Notes under the pieces: model-generated | The model's input: only the letters and a program-made list of their open reading frames with translations | Told to the model about the DNA's origin: nothing | Database searches by the model: none | Program-made: the position numbers and the translations under genes | Shown here: positions 28,801-40,125 of the stretch, in pieces | Position numbering within the stretch: the stretch's first letter is position 1 | How the letters are laid out: each line of letters starts with the position of its first letter | Assembly (NCBI GenBank): GCA_034509925.1 | Contig: CM067530.1 | Span: 1,890,001-1,954,000 of the forward strand | Source of the DNA: Hirudinaria manillensis | Lineage: Eukaryota; Annelida; Clitellata; Hirudinida; Hirudinidae | DNA: 64,000 bases | Reading direction: 5' to 3'

Positions 28801-31538
28801 AATCGTCATCCTTAATGTACAAAATGATCATTAGAATGTTTTCTATAACTTTATAAAATTTTAAAACCAAACCTAATCCAATTAATCCGATTTAAAATCT
28901 AACCAACCAATTAATTAATCAGTTAACGATTTAAAAGAATAAACAGTAATAATCGATTAAAATAAAAAAAAACCCTTTAAACATTGGAAATAATTAAAAA
29001 AGGCAAACACGCCATGAGGACCCTCGTTGAAAAGCTTCCTTCCTCCTCCGAACCTTCAAACTTTTCCTTGTCGAACGACACTTTGTTGGCCGTTCTGTCG
29101 ACTCTGTACGAGGTCATCAAGTCCAATTCTGCCTTTGCGAGGTAACCATTCTGCTCGATGATTCTTGAGTTGTTGTTGTTGTTTTTTTCTTCTTAATTCA
29201 TTTATATTATATTTAATATATTATGTGTATTGCTTTTATTATATTTATATTGTGTGACCCTTCAATTTTGTCTAGAAAAATAAATAAAAAAATAAAAATA
29301 TTTATATTTATATTTTGTATTGCAAATGTTATTATTATCATGAGACATGTAAGAAGTATAGTTATGCAATATCATAGGAGCTCAGAAAGAGGTAACTTTT
29401 TTTTTTAAATTTCTAAATAAATAAATAAATAATTCTGCCTAGCCTAGTCTTTAGATTATCTAATGCTCTTAGTTCTTAATTAATTATGTTAATATTTGAA
29501 GTCCTAATCTTGCTTCAACTCTCCAAATTATCATTAAGTTAAGTCGTGTTACATTAGTTATCTAACTTCAATTCATGGGTTACAGATATCTTATTAACAT
29601 GAGCTGACCAATATATGAATATTCATCACTGTGGCTATTTATATCCTCCAATCGTCTTCACTTTCAGGGTCTTTGTTGATGTCAAAGGCGTAAATAAATT
29701 AATGAATATTTCAAAAAGCCAACCCGGGGTGTTTGACAACAAAGTCGTCAGATATTCAAGACAGGTAGTCGATCGTGAATATAATTATAATAATTGGTTA
29801 AGGAATTAATTAATAATTTTGAATATTTTCTGAATATTTTTTTTGTATTATATTATTTATAAGGTTATCAAGAATAACAATAATATATCATTTATTTATG
29901 TGCATAGATGTATTGTTATTTCAAATTTTGATATTATTACTATTGTTATTAATTAATATGATTTATAATTTAAATCTGATTCTAAATCATTCTAAACTCT
30001 TTCAGCTGCTCCAGAAAATCTGGAAGTACAATGACCTTCATGATGAACTGAAGAAAAACGGATGGGAACAGAGCGACTTTACCTTTCCAACCTCAACAGC
30101 CACTGGGTTGGTTTGAGAAATAAATAAATTAATTAATTAATTAATTAAATAATTAAGTAATAAATGTATCAAGATACTTCAATGATGTGGGACCACCTTT
30201 TAACATTAATCATTCATGAATAAACACAAAACTCTAAGATTATTTTTAATTAAAGTTTAATATTAAATTATTTAATGTTAACTAGTTAAATAATTACTTT
30301 TATTAATTATTTTAAACTTTTGAACACAACAGCGGCAGGTCGTCGGCAGAAAACACGATCAATCGACCAATCATGTCGCAGGGGCGGACCCAACTCGACA
30401 ATACCATTAGGAGGACCAATCAGCAAGAAGATGGAGACTTAATTTTCAATCAAAACTCTTCAAGTAGGCCATCAAATTTACATAACTATTTGTTAATTAA
30501 TTTGTTAATTAATTAATTAATTTATATATTGTTTAATTATTTGTTGTTGTTTTTAACTCTAGCTCGTAGAGGCCCCACTTACTACGCACCTGTAAGTTTT
30601 TTTTACTTTTCGAATTAAAATCAAATGATAAATTTTAAAAGATTTTTATCAATTTTTATATTCATAAATTTAATGTTATAGCTCAAGTGTAGCTGATCAT
30701 CTGTGTTACTATAAGCTCTGCTCATCCTAATTTGTCATTATCTTACATTACTAAAAGTTCAAGTAATCACAATAATAAATAAATAAATTACATTAGTTAA
30801 AGTAAAATCTATAAGTTAATTAAATCATTCATAATCAAATTATAAATGCAATGAAATTATAAATGTTGACTCATATCGATTAAATCTAACTTAATTAATT
30901 AATTAAATAAAGTTGTAATTGCAATAATTTATAGTAAGGTTATAAATATCATTCGAACAGCAATTGAGAGACGAAGAACTGCCCCTTGATGCACTCCACG
31001 CCATGCACCTGGGTGGCAGGGGTTCCAGGGAAAACTTCAACAACAATAACTTCAACACCAACTACAACAGCAACAGCAACCTCCAAGCCTCCGTCGCATC
31101 GGGCCTCAACCGATCCCAGGGGGGGTTGGGGCTCGAAATGAGGACCGAAGACCCCCGTCGGGAATTCTCGGATCGACGGCAGACGAGTCTCGGCAGAGAT
31201 CACGAAGTTTATTGGGTTCCGGGAGATCATTTAAGCACGGGAGCCATGAGGACTTCTAATGACGTGGTTACTAATTTGTTTTAAATAATAATTAGTTAAT
31301 TAATATGATGCTAATTGTTAAATTAATTTTAAATTAACTGATTAATCAACCTGATTGATTAGGTTAATGTTTGAGGTAGTTAAGTCAAGTATTGCATTAA
31401 GTTAGAGAAATGTTAACTGATCCTATCAACAAAGACTTCAGGTTAAGTTTAAATTCTTCTCTCCAGGAGAACTTGCAAGACTATTACCAACCCGTGGCTC
31501 ATCCCAGAAACCCACAAAACAGCGACTCATGGGTTTGA
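19887..31538 (+). CDS. CTNND-like: Delta/p120-family catenin (armadillo-repeat, PDZ-ligand C-terminus)
   Basis: Nineteen exons: 19887-20053, 22381-22495, 23010-23172, 23347-23469, 23873-24014, 24892-25012, 26084-26200, 26500-26654, 26920-27143, 27368-27452, 27896-28055, 28528-28678, 29003-29141, 29668-29764, 30006-30106, 30333-30463, 30563-30591, 30961-31263, 31467-31538. They sum to 2595 nt (864 aa) with matching phases. Residues ~190-680 are armadillo repeats of the p120 type, with [34 protein letters not shown] and a lysine-rich loop near 445-470 at the place of the p120 basic insert. The protein ends in DSWV, the class of PDZ ligand known from delta-catenin and ARVCF. The family binds the cadherin juxtamembrane tail and tunes Rho GTPases at adherens junctions. 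The N-terminus (~190 aa) is short, Tyr/Asn/Ser-rich and shows no coiled coil, so further upstream exons are possible. Exon 18 could instead end at 31266, since both GT sites keep phase 0. Confidence 0.93.
20998..21055. repeat. (AAT)n microsatellite in catenin intron 1
   Basis: AAT copies preceded by GATAATAATCAT units. Confidence 0.9.
22847..22938. repeat. (CAT)n array in catenin intron 2
   Basis: CATCATCGTCATC-type array ending about 70 bp before exon 3. Confidence 0.9.
23252..23330. repeat. (GAT)n array in catenin intron 3
   Basis: GATGATGATAAAG units ending just upstream of exon 4. Confidence 0.85.
25325..25462 (+). repeat. Degenerate ~20-bp tandem repeat in catenin intron 6
   Basis: Alternating ATTAACATATCTGGGT and ATTAATGTACCTGGGT variants, about six copies. 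Confidence 0.8.
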
Positions 31539-31618
31539 GTTTTTAAGAAAAAAAAAATACTTTTCAAAACGTTCAAACTTAAAAACCTTAGACTGCTATC
31601 ACTTTAGGCAGCTGCTTA

Positions 31619-31865
31619 TCTGGTATTTGCTGAAGTAAACATCGGTTGTTCTTTAAATCCTTTGAAAAACTATTAATCGCATCTTATTATTAATCATATC
31701 ATATTGTTAAACGTATCTTATTATTAATCGCATCTGGTATTTGCTGAAGTAAACATCGTTGTTCTTTAAATCCTTTGAAAAATTATTAATCGCATCTTAT
31801 TATTAATCGCATCTTATTATTAATCGAATCTTATTATTAATTGCATCTTGTCATTAATCGTATCT
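31619..31865 (+). repeat. Direct repeat plus 17-bp satellite 3' of the catenin gene
   Basis: A ~65-bp block starting TCTGGTATTTGCTGAAGTAA occurs at about 31619 and 31733. It is followed and separated by copies of TTATTATTAATCGCATC. It may lie in the catenin 3'UTR. Confidence 0.85.
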
Positions 31866-32461
31866 TTTCGATTGACGACTTTTCAGTTCACCAGGAATTC
31901 AATAACTCGATGCCTTAGTTGTTAATTGAAATTTGTAGTTTCTCGAGTTCTTGTTGTTCTGATTGTCGCTGGTTGTTTACTGAGCAGTCTCCTGCAAAAC
32001 CATTTCCAATCAGCGTCGATTCTTATATTTATTTTTATAAATAATTATATTTATTTTTAAACCTCCAGTCTAAAATCTGACTTTGGCAAGCTCAGACTTT
32101 GATGTAAAAAGTAGTTTTTAGGAGTTCAGCTGAAAATGGCCTGTTGTTTTTAAACTGAATTTGTTGACATTTCAAAATCATGTGCCTTTGAAATAAACTT
32201 CTAACAACATTCAACATTGTAGTTGTTTTCCAATCTGTTTCTTTAAATACCTTATTAACATCATGAAATGGTTTACACTAATGGCAGAAAGTTTGATTTT
32301 TGGAAAGGCAATGAATGAATACTCCTAATGAATGAACAGGAATCAATAAACTTAACTAACCTTAAAATGGCACAAAAGACATTTTAGCATTTGTGGAATA
32401 TCTTAAGTATACCCTTTCAACAACAATCTGGATAATGCAGAGATAAAGGGGCAATATCCAT

Positions 32462-32467
32462 TTTATT
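32462..32467 (-). terminator. Polyadenylation signal, selenophosphate synthetase
   Basis: AATAAA on the minus strand, 68 nt past the stop. Confidence 0.55.
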
Positions 32468-32534
32468 AGAATTTCATCATTTGCACATCAACAAAATCTT
32501 GCAAATGTCCATCATTTTCAAAGACATCCATCTG

Positions 32535-34691
32535 CTATGAAGAATTGTGAGGCACTTCCACGATGATTGGGTTCGAAAGAATGGCCGTCCTATCACCTTC
32601 TCTGACTTCTCCAACTATCCAAGCAGGTTCACCGTCGATTCTAAGGATCTCAGCACAGAAATCCTCAGCACTTTCTTTGGGCAGAATTACCAGAAGGCCC
32701 CCTAATAAACAGAATTATTTCAAACAAGGGACATATGTGTAATCCAGTATCCAGTCCCAAAGATCTTATGTGGTTTTGCTAATGTACAATTTGATAAATA
32801 TATATATATGATGGTACCACTACAACCTAATACAACTGAAAAAGTGAAAAGAAACAGCACGGCAATTGAGTTGCAAAAGATATTTAAATTTTTAGTTGCA
32901 ATAATTCGAGATGAAAATGTTAAATGTTCGTAAAACCTGATGTTTCTGCTGCAAGGCCTTCATGAAGTTTATTAAATGGCGGACCGTAGGCAGTTGCCAT
33001 TTTGCTGATGTTGGCAATAACTGGAAGGAGGTTGATGTCAAAAGTGACATTCTTTTTCTGGACTGAGGCGAGGTTTTTGGCGTGTCCCAGGATCCCAAAC
33101 CCGGTGACGTCAGTTGCACCGTGGGCTTTGTATTTATGCATAAGTTGAGCACCTTGGAAAAATTAAATCTTAAATAAATGTTAATTTAACAAGAAATTGA
33201 AATTAAATTCAACGTTATGGAATCTAATTCAACATCAGATCGCTTTTATGCTATGTATTTTATACCTGTCCTATTTAGCCGAGCCAAGGAAAGCATTGCT
33301 AGCTTGTAGGACAATTTAACGTCTTGTTCAGTAACCACTGAGCTTATTTTTGACCACTTGTCTGGTTGGAGGCCATCGATCCATTGGTGAGCGTTGACGG
33401 CCATTTGGATTCCAAGGGGTTTGGTTAGAACTAACAGATCACCAACTTCTGCACTGTTTGGCCTGGAAGTGAATGAAAGAAAAAAAAAGGTTAAAAGTGA
33501 ACTTGTTTTGATGATGATGATGTTGATTCGACCCAACAGCAGGAGAATATCCATTAGGGCTGTCTCTTTTCTTTTGTATTTTTTTTTTAAATTTTGTATT
33601 GGTATGTTTTTTTAAATAAATAAATAAATTTGTTTGCACGTTATTATGTTATTATCTTTGTCTAGCAACTGACATAATAAACTGCGTCTTGTCACAAACG
33701 GCAGTTGCAACTCCTCCGATGGTCATCCAGGGATTCATAACTGTTTGTCCCCCGTTAATTGTTGTTCCAGCTTCTAATGCAAGGTCCTGAGAAATAGAAA
33801 CTCATATTTATTTATTTATTTGTTTATTTATTTATTAAATTATTTATTTATCTAAGATAAAATATTTGTAGTATCCAAAGGGATGTCATGGCACTCCTAC
33901 AATCATAAATTCTGGCATCAAGACAATCAGCCTTCACCAATAAGACATAGAAAAGTCAAACGGAAAAAAGTGAAATAAAAATTACTTAATGAACAAAAAT
34001 AAAATAAAATGAATGTTTATTTCAACTCATTAGCTAACTATAACACCAACCTTGTAGTTAGTGACGTAATAAATATCAGAAAACACACCTTGAAGCCAGA
34101 TATCATAAGTGGAATAACAATATTTCTCTGCTTTTCGGACAACCTTTGACTCACTCCCATCAGCATGAGCATGTTATTACAATTAACAACTCCCATAGCA
34201 TATAAATCACTCAGAACATTGGCACATGTTATTTTTCCCTGAATAAAGATGTAGATTTAAAGTGAAATATATGTTATAATATTATACATTATAAGATTAT
34301 ATTATAATATAATTGCCAAATCAATGCCTGGACTAAATTACCATGATGTAAGGGTCTTCCACTAGAGGGTAAAAGAAGTCTGTTGTTTGTATAAGGAAGA
34401 GATCAGTGCCAGAAATTGGAAGAACACAGGAATCCATGCCAATTCCTTTCAAGAAAATGCACGCAATAAAATTATAATTATAATAATAAGTAATAACAAA
34501 CTATTTCCACATTACAAACCGATTTCAGGTAGTGGTGAAGTGGGAACTTTAGGCATTTGACAATTTAGTCCATCGAGCAACTTCAAAAGAGTTTCCTGAG
34601 GTACTTTACAGCCGCATCCTTTCAAACCTGTCAACGAAGTCAGACGGAAAGATGGCTCAAGACCGTGTTCTTCAGGGATAAATTCTTCCAT
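32535..34691 (-). CDS. SEPHS: Selenophosphate synthetase, cysteine form (SPS2/SelD type)
   Basis: Seven exons on the minus strand: 34691-34520, 34445-34342, 34238-34089, 33786-33674, 33462-33266, 33152-32937, 32701-32535; 1119 nt, 372 aa, phases consistent. The enzyme makes selenophosphate from selenide and ATP for selenocysteine synthesis. The active-site loop reads [11 protein letters not shown], with Cys26 where SPS2 has Sec or Cys and SPS1 has other residues, and Lys29 as the conserved lysine. Other family landmarks are [38 protein letters not shown] and [12 protein letters not shown]. The Cys codon is a plain TGC, so there is no UGA readthrough. An AATAAA lies 68 nt past the stop. Length is close to the usual ~390 aa. 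A seleno-independent role cannot be excluded, but the catalytic Cys argues for real synthetase activity. Confidence 0.95.
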
Positions 34692-35555
34692 CGTTGAACT
34701 GATTCCTCCCCAGTGAAATATGATTTACTACAAATTCTGTTTGAATTTTTTTGTTATTAGATAAGGCATTTTACAAATAAGGCAAAATGAAATTTTGGTC
34801 AAGCTACAGTTATATTCTAAAATCTTCTAAGCAGTCGGAATCCTGATTAATCACGCTACAGACGTATCGTCTACTAAATAACTCGAGGCTGTATTAAGGT
34901 CCTATATCTCAACACGCCATTACCTCAGGTAAAGGGTGCTCACCAGACGAAACCAAAACAAGCACTTTTAAGACTTTGGAGGAGGGGCCAACCAATCAAA
35001 ACAAGGAGATGTTAAAGTTGCATTTTAATTCAATTTTTTAAATTAACAATTATGATAATTTATGAGCATTTTATTTTAAAGCTTATTGCTCAAATAATTA
35101 ATCTACTTTGGTGATTTTAATTTTTTTTAATGAAGGTCATTGAGCTTCGAGCCAGCATAAACTGGAACACTGGATCTATTTGTCTGAGAAATTTGTTGGA
35201 CAGGGAACTCAAGTGATCCCTAATCGAAACTTTAGGTTATCGAAGAAGATAACCAATATATGTAAGCATCGTTAACGTCAAAAGCAAAAATGTTCTAAAT
35301 GTTCAAAAATTGACCGACTCGTATGCCTGTTCTGTAGCACTGCGATCTTTTAATAAATATTAAAACCCTAACCCAATTATATTAATATTTCGAAAATTGA
35401 ATAATTTATTGTGGTTGTTAGTTCTTAATAAAAACGTGCATTGTCGCAGAAATTGTTGAAAAAGTTAGTAAACTTGAAGATAATTTTAAAAAATTTCTCG
35501 TCTATTTAATTCGATTATAATCTAACAATTTTTGGACTTGTTTAAACAATCTGCT
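34692..35555. other. Intergenic sequence 5' of selenophosphate synthetase
   Basis: Unique AT-rich sequence; no coding signal or clear regulatory motif seen. Confidence 0.5.
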
Positions 35556-35849
35556 CTACTTTAAATGTGGCATGACAATAGACATTGCAACTATTGGGCC
35601 GATAAATGAGTTTGGGCTCAATTTTACGGAGCCAGACCTAACTTCAAAACATTTTCTCTCCATAACTGTAATATCGAAGTCACAAAGAATTTCTAGCAAT
35701 TTCCTTCCCTTCCTGGAGCTGTCATCTTCATCACTGAGACTCAAATTCTTTGATTCTTCAGCTGTCACTTGTCGGTCTTTGGGTCGTCTGATCGAAATCG
35801 ACTCTCTATAAATCATGAGCAGGAGCAACCAGATGGGCAATTTGTACAT
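35556..35849 (-). CDS. Small putative secreted protein, 97 aa, unknown
   Basis: A single open frame opens with a convincing signal peptide (MYKLPIWLLLLMIYRE), followed by a charged segment rich in Lys, Arg, Glu and Asp with RR and RK pairs, then two cysteines 11 residues apart and a hydrophobic C-terminal part. TAG stands directly before the ATG within CTAACTGTAG, which could be an in-frame stop or a splice acceptor, so the ATG may begin a second exon. I recognise no family. The ORF sits between selenophosphate synthetase and the GPI mini-gene duplication. It may be a real secreted peptide, one exon of a longer gene, or a chance ORF. Confidence 0.35.
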   Translation of the reverse strand: MYKLPIWLLLLMIYRESISIRRPKDRQVTAEESKNLSLSDEDDSSRKGRKLLEILCDFDITVMERKCFEVRSGSVKLSPNSFIGPIVAMSIVMPHLK

Positions 35850-37496
35850 CTACAGTTAGAAAATGTCGTATTAAAGTTCAATATTTTATAAGTGTTTTGC
35901 CTAATTCATTCGAACGAGGAATGCCAAAATCAGCAGCTGTATCATTGTACAACAATTCCTCTAAAAATTACTTGACAATGAAAAACAATTATTTTGAGAA
36001 ATTAAATGGCCATCCAATTTCCTTTTATATTTGAAATTCTGTACCGACGTCAGTGCATATACATTTTTTTTTAGAGAAGATATTAATCACATTTGCGATT
36101 AGATATTTATTCCTTATACGGAAAATCGAAATACTGATTGATGAATTAAGTTCATTTAGGATTTAAAAACTATAATAGTTTTTATATTTTAGATCAGCTT
36201 CTAACTAATTACATTAAGTGAAGGAAAGGCGACATTAGCCTCTGATTGAAATCAAGCAATAAAAGTACAAATTATTAAGTGTATTAGAATCCCTAAGAGT
36301 TTTACAAATGGCCAAAATTCATCCTGGGACATTTAATTCATGACCCGAACTTGTTATGCCCTTGAAATCCAACGAAGTTTCGTCCCAAAAGAGTGAATTT
36401 ACACGTAAAACGCTTAGGTGTGACTTTCATGGAAGCGTTATTTTTCTTAAAATGTTATTTTATTTATTTAAAAAATTATCCATTAAAATAGATTATTTGC
36501 AGTCTTGATTTTTAATTCAAACGTCAGATGATTACATGCTTTCCAGGCATCGATTTAACACTAATTTAATTCATTAAGTAGATTAATTAGGATTTAATTG
36601 GTTCATTTATTGATTGTATTTAACAGTTATTGTTTGACATCTGTTAATTAATAGATATAAGAAGCTTAGATTCGACTCACTCTTTGAAGAAAGATACCTT
36701 CAGACAGAGCTGAGAATCTGCTTAGATAGGACAAGGAATATAACACAAGCTTGTTATACCTGCTTTTCTTTGTTCAGGAGAGTCCGAGATGTCTCTAATT
36801 CTTCTGCGATGAATTGTTCAGCCTGTTAAATTGATGACATTGAATTAATTTTCGACCCTGAGTCGCCATAGCAACTTTTCATAGACTGTCTTTCTCAGTT
36901 TTACTGGCGCGAGGGGTCTCTTCCTTGACTTTTTAATTCTAGGCGCGGATCGATGCAATATTACTCTTGATAACGTGAATCGACGTGAATAATACTTAAC
37001 TGATTGGAGTCAATCGGTTGAACAACTGACGTTGAAAAATTTGACTCTCAAACTACTGAACGTGTCATAGGAATAGATACCTGGACTTCAATCCTCGCAT
37101 GAGCTCCACGAAAATTGTCCTTTGTGCAGATCAAAAACAACCCGATTGAAGAGTAGAAATTGAAGACAAGTCAAGGATGAAGTTTGATCTATGAGTCTCA
37201 CTTGGGGCCAAACTTGGATAGGAACTCTGTGATTATTTATTTTAAATGAAATTATAAAAAAATCTTTAAGTTTAGGGTTATGGTTAGGGTTAGGCCTAGG
37301 TTAGTTGGTTTGAATATTAAGTTATTAGCGTCTCCGGATCTGTTTCTGTTTTATTTTGTTTTAATAACAATTTTATTCAAAGTTGTTTCGTTCGATGAAA
37401 CGAATTGCGTTTTGAACTCCAGAATTTGTGTCAATTGCTTTGATGACTACTGAATTCTATTAATAGACTCCAGAAAATGGTTGCAGATCGTTTGCT
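35850..37496. other. Intergenic, 1.6 kb
   Basis: Unique sequence with no recognisable gene. A degenerate telomere-like stretch lies at 37267-37304. Confidence 0.5.
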
Positions 37497-37925
37497 TGAA
37501 TACATAATTAATTAATGAATAATCAGTTAACTAATCGGATGGGAATTGATTAAATAATTAAATAATTAAATTCTATGGTGACAGCTGAACTTTATTTTTA
37601 TACCCATTTTAATATCAAATCCGTGGTATCTGAGAGAATCCGCAAAGGACCTAAAAAGCCGTCAATGCTGAATGGCAAGTCACAATAATAACATAAAGAT
37701 AACATAATAAGTTATTATAAATAACATTATATTCTTTTTAAGAAATATATAAGATTTCTTTTCCCTGGTCAGATTCAATGATTAATGATTTTAAATTGAT
37801 AAAAAGGTGTTTCTAAATATCTTTTTATTAAAAAATCACGGGTCAAGGTTTGCGTTTTGAACTCCAGAATTTGCTGCCAGAGGTGCAAAGTCCATTAAAC
37901 CAACAATTTTCTTCGGGTACAAAGC

Positions 37926-38036
37926 GCTGCTAGGGTTAGGGTTAGGGTTAGTGTTATCATTTGGGCTAAGATTAGGGTTAGGGTTAGTGTTAGCACTAGG
38001 GTTAGGGTTAGGGTTAGCACTAGGGTTAGGGTTAAG
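37926..38036 (+). repeat. Interstitial telomere-type (TTAGGG)n tract, unit 1
   Basis: Runs of TTAGGG mixed with TTAGTG, TTAGCAC and TTAAGG variants, downstream of the GPI mini-gene stop. A shorter degenerate stretch lies at 37267-37304. Confidence 0.85.
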
Positions 38037-38352
38037 GTTCATTTTATATGTTCACTGATTAACTTTCTTTTATGTTCTTTCTATCCCGGACAAATGTTTC
38101 ATTCTTTTAACCTAGAACGGAACTTCGATGGACGATTTTTTAATGATTCACTAATTTGAATAATTTTATTATAACGGTTATAATAATTATAACTATTACG
38201 AAAGAAAATGTTACAAGGCACAACAGCCGTTAACGGAAGATTTCTTTAAGCAAGCATTTATAAATTATGCTTAATTAATAAATAAATAAAAATGAATTCG
38301 TTAATTCTGAAATTATTATTTGTTAATCAATGTTAATCATGTTTATATTTCT

Positions 38353-38574
38353 TCAGACGAACAATGCGACTGTTGCAGCAAACAAAACAGGGAGAAATTT
38401 GCTTGAAATCAGTCCTTTCGAGGAGGAGCATTCGATTTCTTTCTTTTCGTAGTCCCAAAAGCAGTTATTTATGTTTTTCACATTCCATTCATTATTTGCG
38501 GCGCCTGAAGACAACTTTCCACAAATAACGAGCAGCACGACAAATACTTGTTGTTTCTTTTTCGTGAAAATCAT
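38353..38574 (-). CDS. Tiny GPI-anchored-type protein, tandem copy 1 (73 aa)
   Basis: This intronless ORF has a signal peptide (MIFTKKKQQVFVVLLVICG), a mature part of only about 30 residues and a C-terminal GPI-attachment-like signal: small residues SSSKG, then a hydrophobic end LPVLFAATVALFV with no cytoplasmic tail. The mature part keeps two cysteines in a CFWDYEKKEIEC pattern, which probably form one disulfide. Overall form resembles very short GPI glycopeptides such as CD52, but I see no sequence homology. A second copy lies at 39652-39879 in a ~1.3 kb tandem duplication. Signal and anchor regions are nearly identical between copies, while the mature peptide differs clearly. Confidence 0.6.
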   Translation of the reverse strand: MIFTKKKQQVFVVLLVICGKLSSGAANNEWNVKNINNCFWDYEKKEIECSSSKGLISSKFLPVLFAATVALFV

Positions 38575-39235
38575 CGCAGATTAAAATAAATAATTAATAA
38601 CTAATAAGCAATTCCTTGGAGACTTTTTTTTAAACGTTTGCACAGAAATGAAGACGATTTACACTTTATTTGGACTTTTGAGTCTGAAGGATTTATCTTT
38701 CAATAAATCACAATGATAAATTAATCTTGATTCTAATTAATCTTAGTGATACGACAATCAAGTGACCATTAATCTTGAAGTTTAATTTTATCAAATTTAA
38801 TTTTCTAATTTGATTGAATACCTAATGAATTAATGAATAATCAGTTAACTAATCGGATGGGAATTAATTAAATAATTAAATAATTAAATTCTATGGTAAC
38901 AGCTGAACTTTATTTTTATACCCATTTTAATATCAAATCCGTAGTATCTGAGAGCATTTGTAAAGGACCTAAAAAGCCGTCAATGCTGAATGGCAAGTCA
39001 CAATAACGACATAAAGATAACATAATAAGTTGTTATGTTATTATAAATAACATTATATTCTTTTAAAAAAATACATAAGATTTCTTTTCCCTGGTCAGAT
39101 TCAATGATTAATGATTTTAAATTGATATAAAGGTGTTTCTAAATTTCTTTTTATTAATAAATCACGGGTCAAGGTTTGGCTACAAGAGATGCAAAGTCCA
39201 TTAAACCAACAATTTTCTTCGGGTACAAAGCGCTG

Positions 39236-39318
39236 CTAGGGTTAGGGTTAGGGTTAGTGTTAGCACTAGGGTTAGGGTTAGGGTTAGGGTTAGTGTTATC
39301 ACTTGGGCTAGGGTTAAG
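39236..39318 (+). repeat. Interstitial telomere-type (TTAGGG)n tract, unit 2
   Basis: This is the counterpart of the tract at 37926, with the same orientation and the same kinds of variant but a different number of repeats. Confidence 0.85.
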
Positions 39319-39651
39319 GTTTATTTTATATGGTGTTCACTGATTACGTGAAAGTTAATTAACTTTCTTTTATGTTATTTCTATCCCGGTCAAATTTTTC
39401 ATTATTTTAACCTAGGATGGAACTTCGAAGGACGATTTTTAATGATTCACTAATTTGAATAATTTTATTATAACGGTGATAATAATTATAACTAATACGA
39501 AAGAAAATGTTACAAGGCACAACAGCCGTTAACGGAAGATTTCTTTAAACAAGCATTTATAAATTATGCTTAATTAATAAATAATTAAAAATAAATTCGT
39601 TAATTCTGAAATTATTATTTGTTAATCAATGTTAATCATGTTTATATTTCT

Positions 39652-39879
39652 TCAGACGAAAAATGCGACTGTTGCAGCAAACAAAACAGGGTGAAGTTTG
39701 CTTGAAATCAGTCCTTTAGAGGCGTGGGTGCAGTCGATTCCATTCTTTTCGCGGTTCCAAAAGCAGTTAGTTTCGATTTTCCCTTCATCATTTTCGGCGC
39801 CTGAAGACAACTTTACACAAATAACGAGCAGAAAGAGTAATACGACAAATACTTGTTGTTTCTTTTTCGTGAAAATCAT
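39652..39879 (-). CDS. Tiny GPI-anchored-type protein, tandem copy 2 (75 aa)
   Basis: This is the paralogue of the ORF at 38353-38574, in the second duplication unit. The signal peptide begins MIFTKKKQQVFVVLL and is three residues longer (LFLLVICVKLSSGA). The mature segment has CFWNREKNGIDC, keeping the two Cys, Phe-Trp, Glu-Lys and Ile of copy 1 while surrounding residues change. One potential N-glycosylation site of copy 1 is absent. The C-terminal GPI-type signal (SSKLHPVLFAATVAFFV) is almost unchanged. Both copies stay open despite many nearby substitutions and indels, which supports coding function. There is no family assignment. Confidence 0.6.
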   Translation of the reverse strand: MIFTKKKQQVFVVLLFLLVICVKLSSGAENDEGKIETNCFWNREKNGIDCTHASKGLISSKLHPVLFAATVAFFV

Positions 39880-40125
39880 CGCAGATTAAAATAAATAATG
39901 AATAATTAATAATTAATAATTAATAATTCCTTGGAGACTTTTTTTTAAACGTTTGCACAGAAATGAAGACGATTTACACTTTATTTGGACTTTTGAGTCT
40001 GAAGGATTTATCTTTCAATAAATCACAATGAGAAATTAATCTTGATTCTAATTAATCTTAGTGATACGACAATCGAGTGACCATTAATCTTGAAGTTTAA
40101 TTTTATCAAAATTAATTTTCTAATT

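Larger units (their letters stand above)
37497..40125. repeat. Tandem segmental duplication, two units of ~1.3 kb
   Basis: Unit 1 (~37497-38816) and unit 2 (~38817-40125) match almost end to end. Shared landmarks include CAGTTAACTAATCGG at 37524 and 38842, an interstitial telomere tract, the GPI mini-gene and a 3' segment ending near TTTTATCAAA. Differences are substitutions and short indels. Unit 1 has an extra TTTTGAACTCCAG segment that also occurs near 37410, just upstream of the duplication. Confidence 0.88.
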
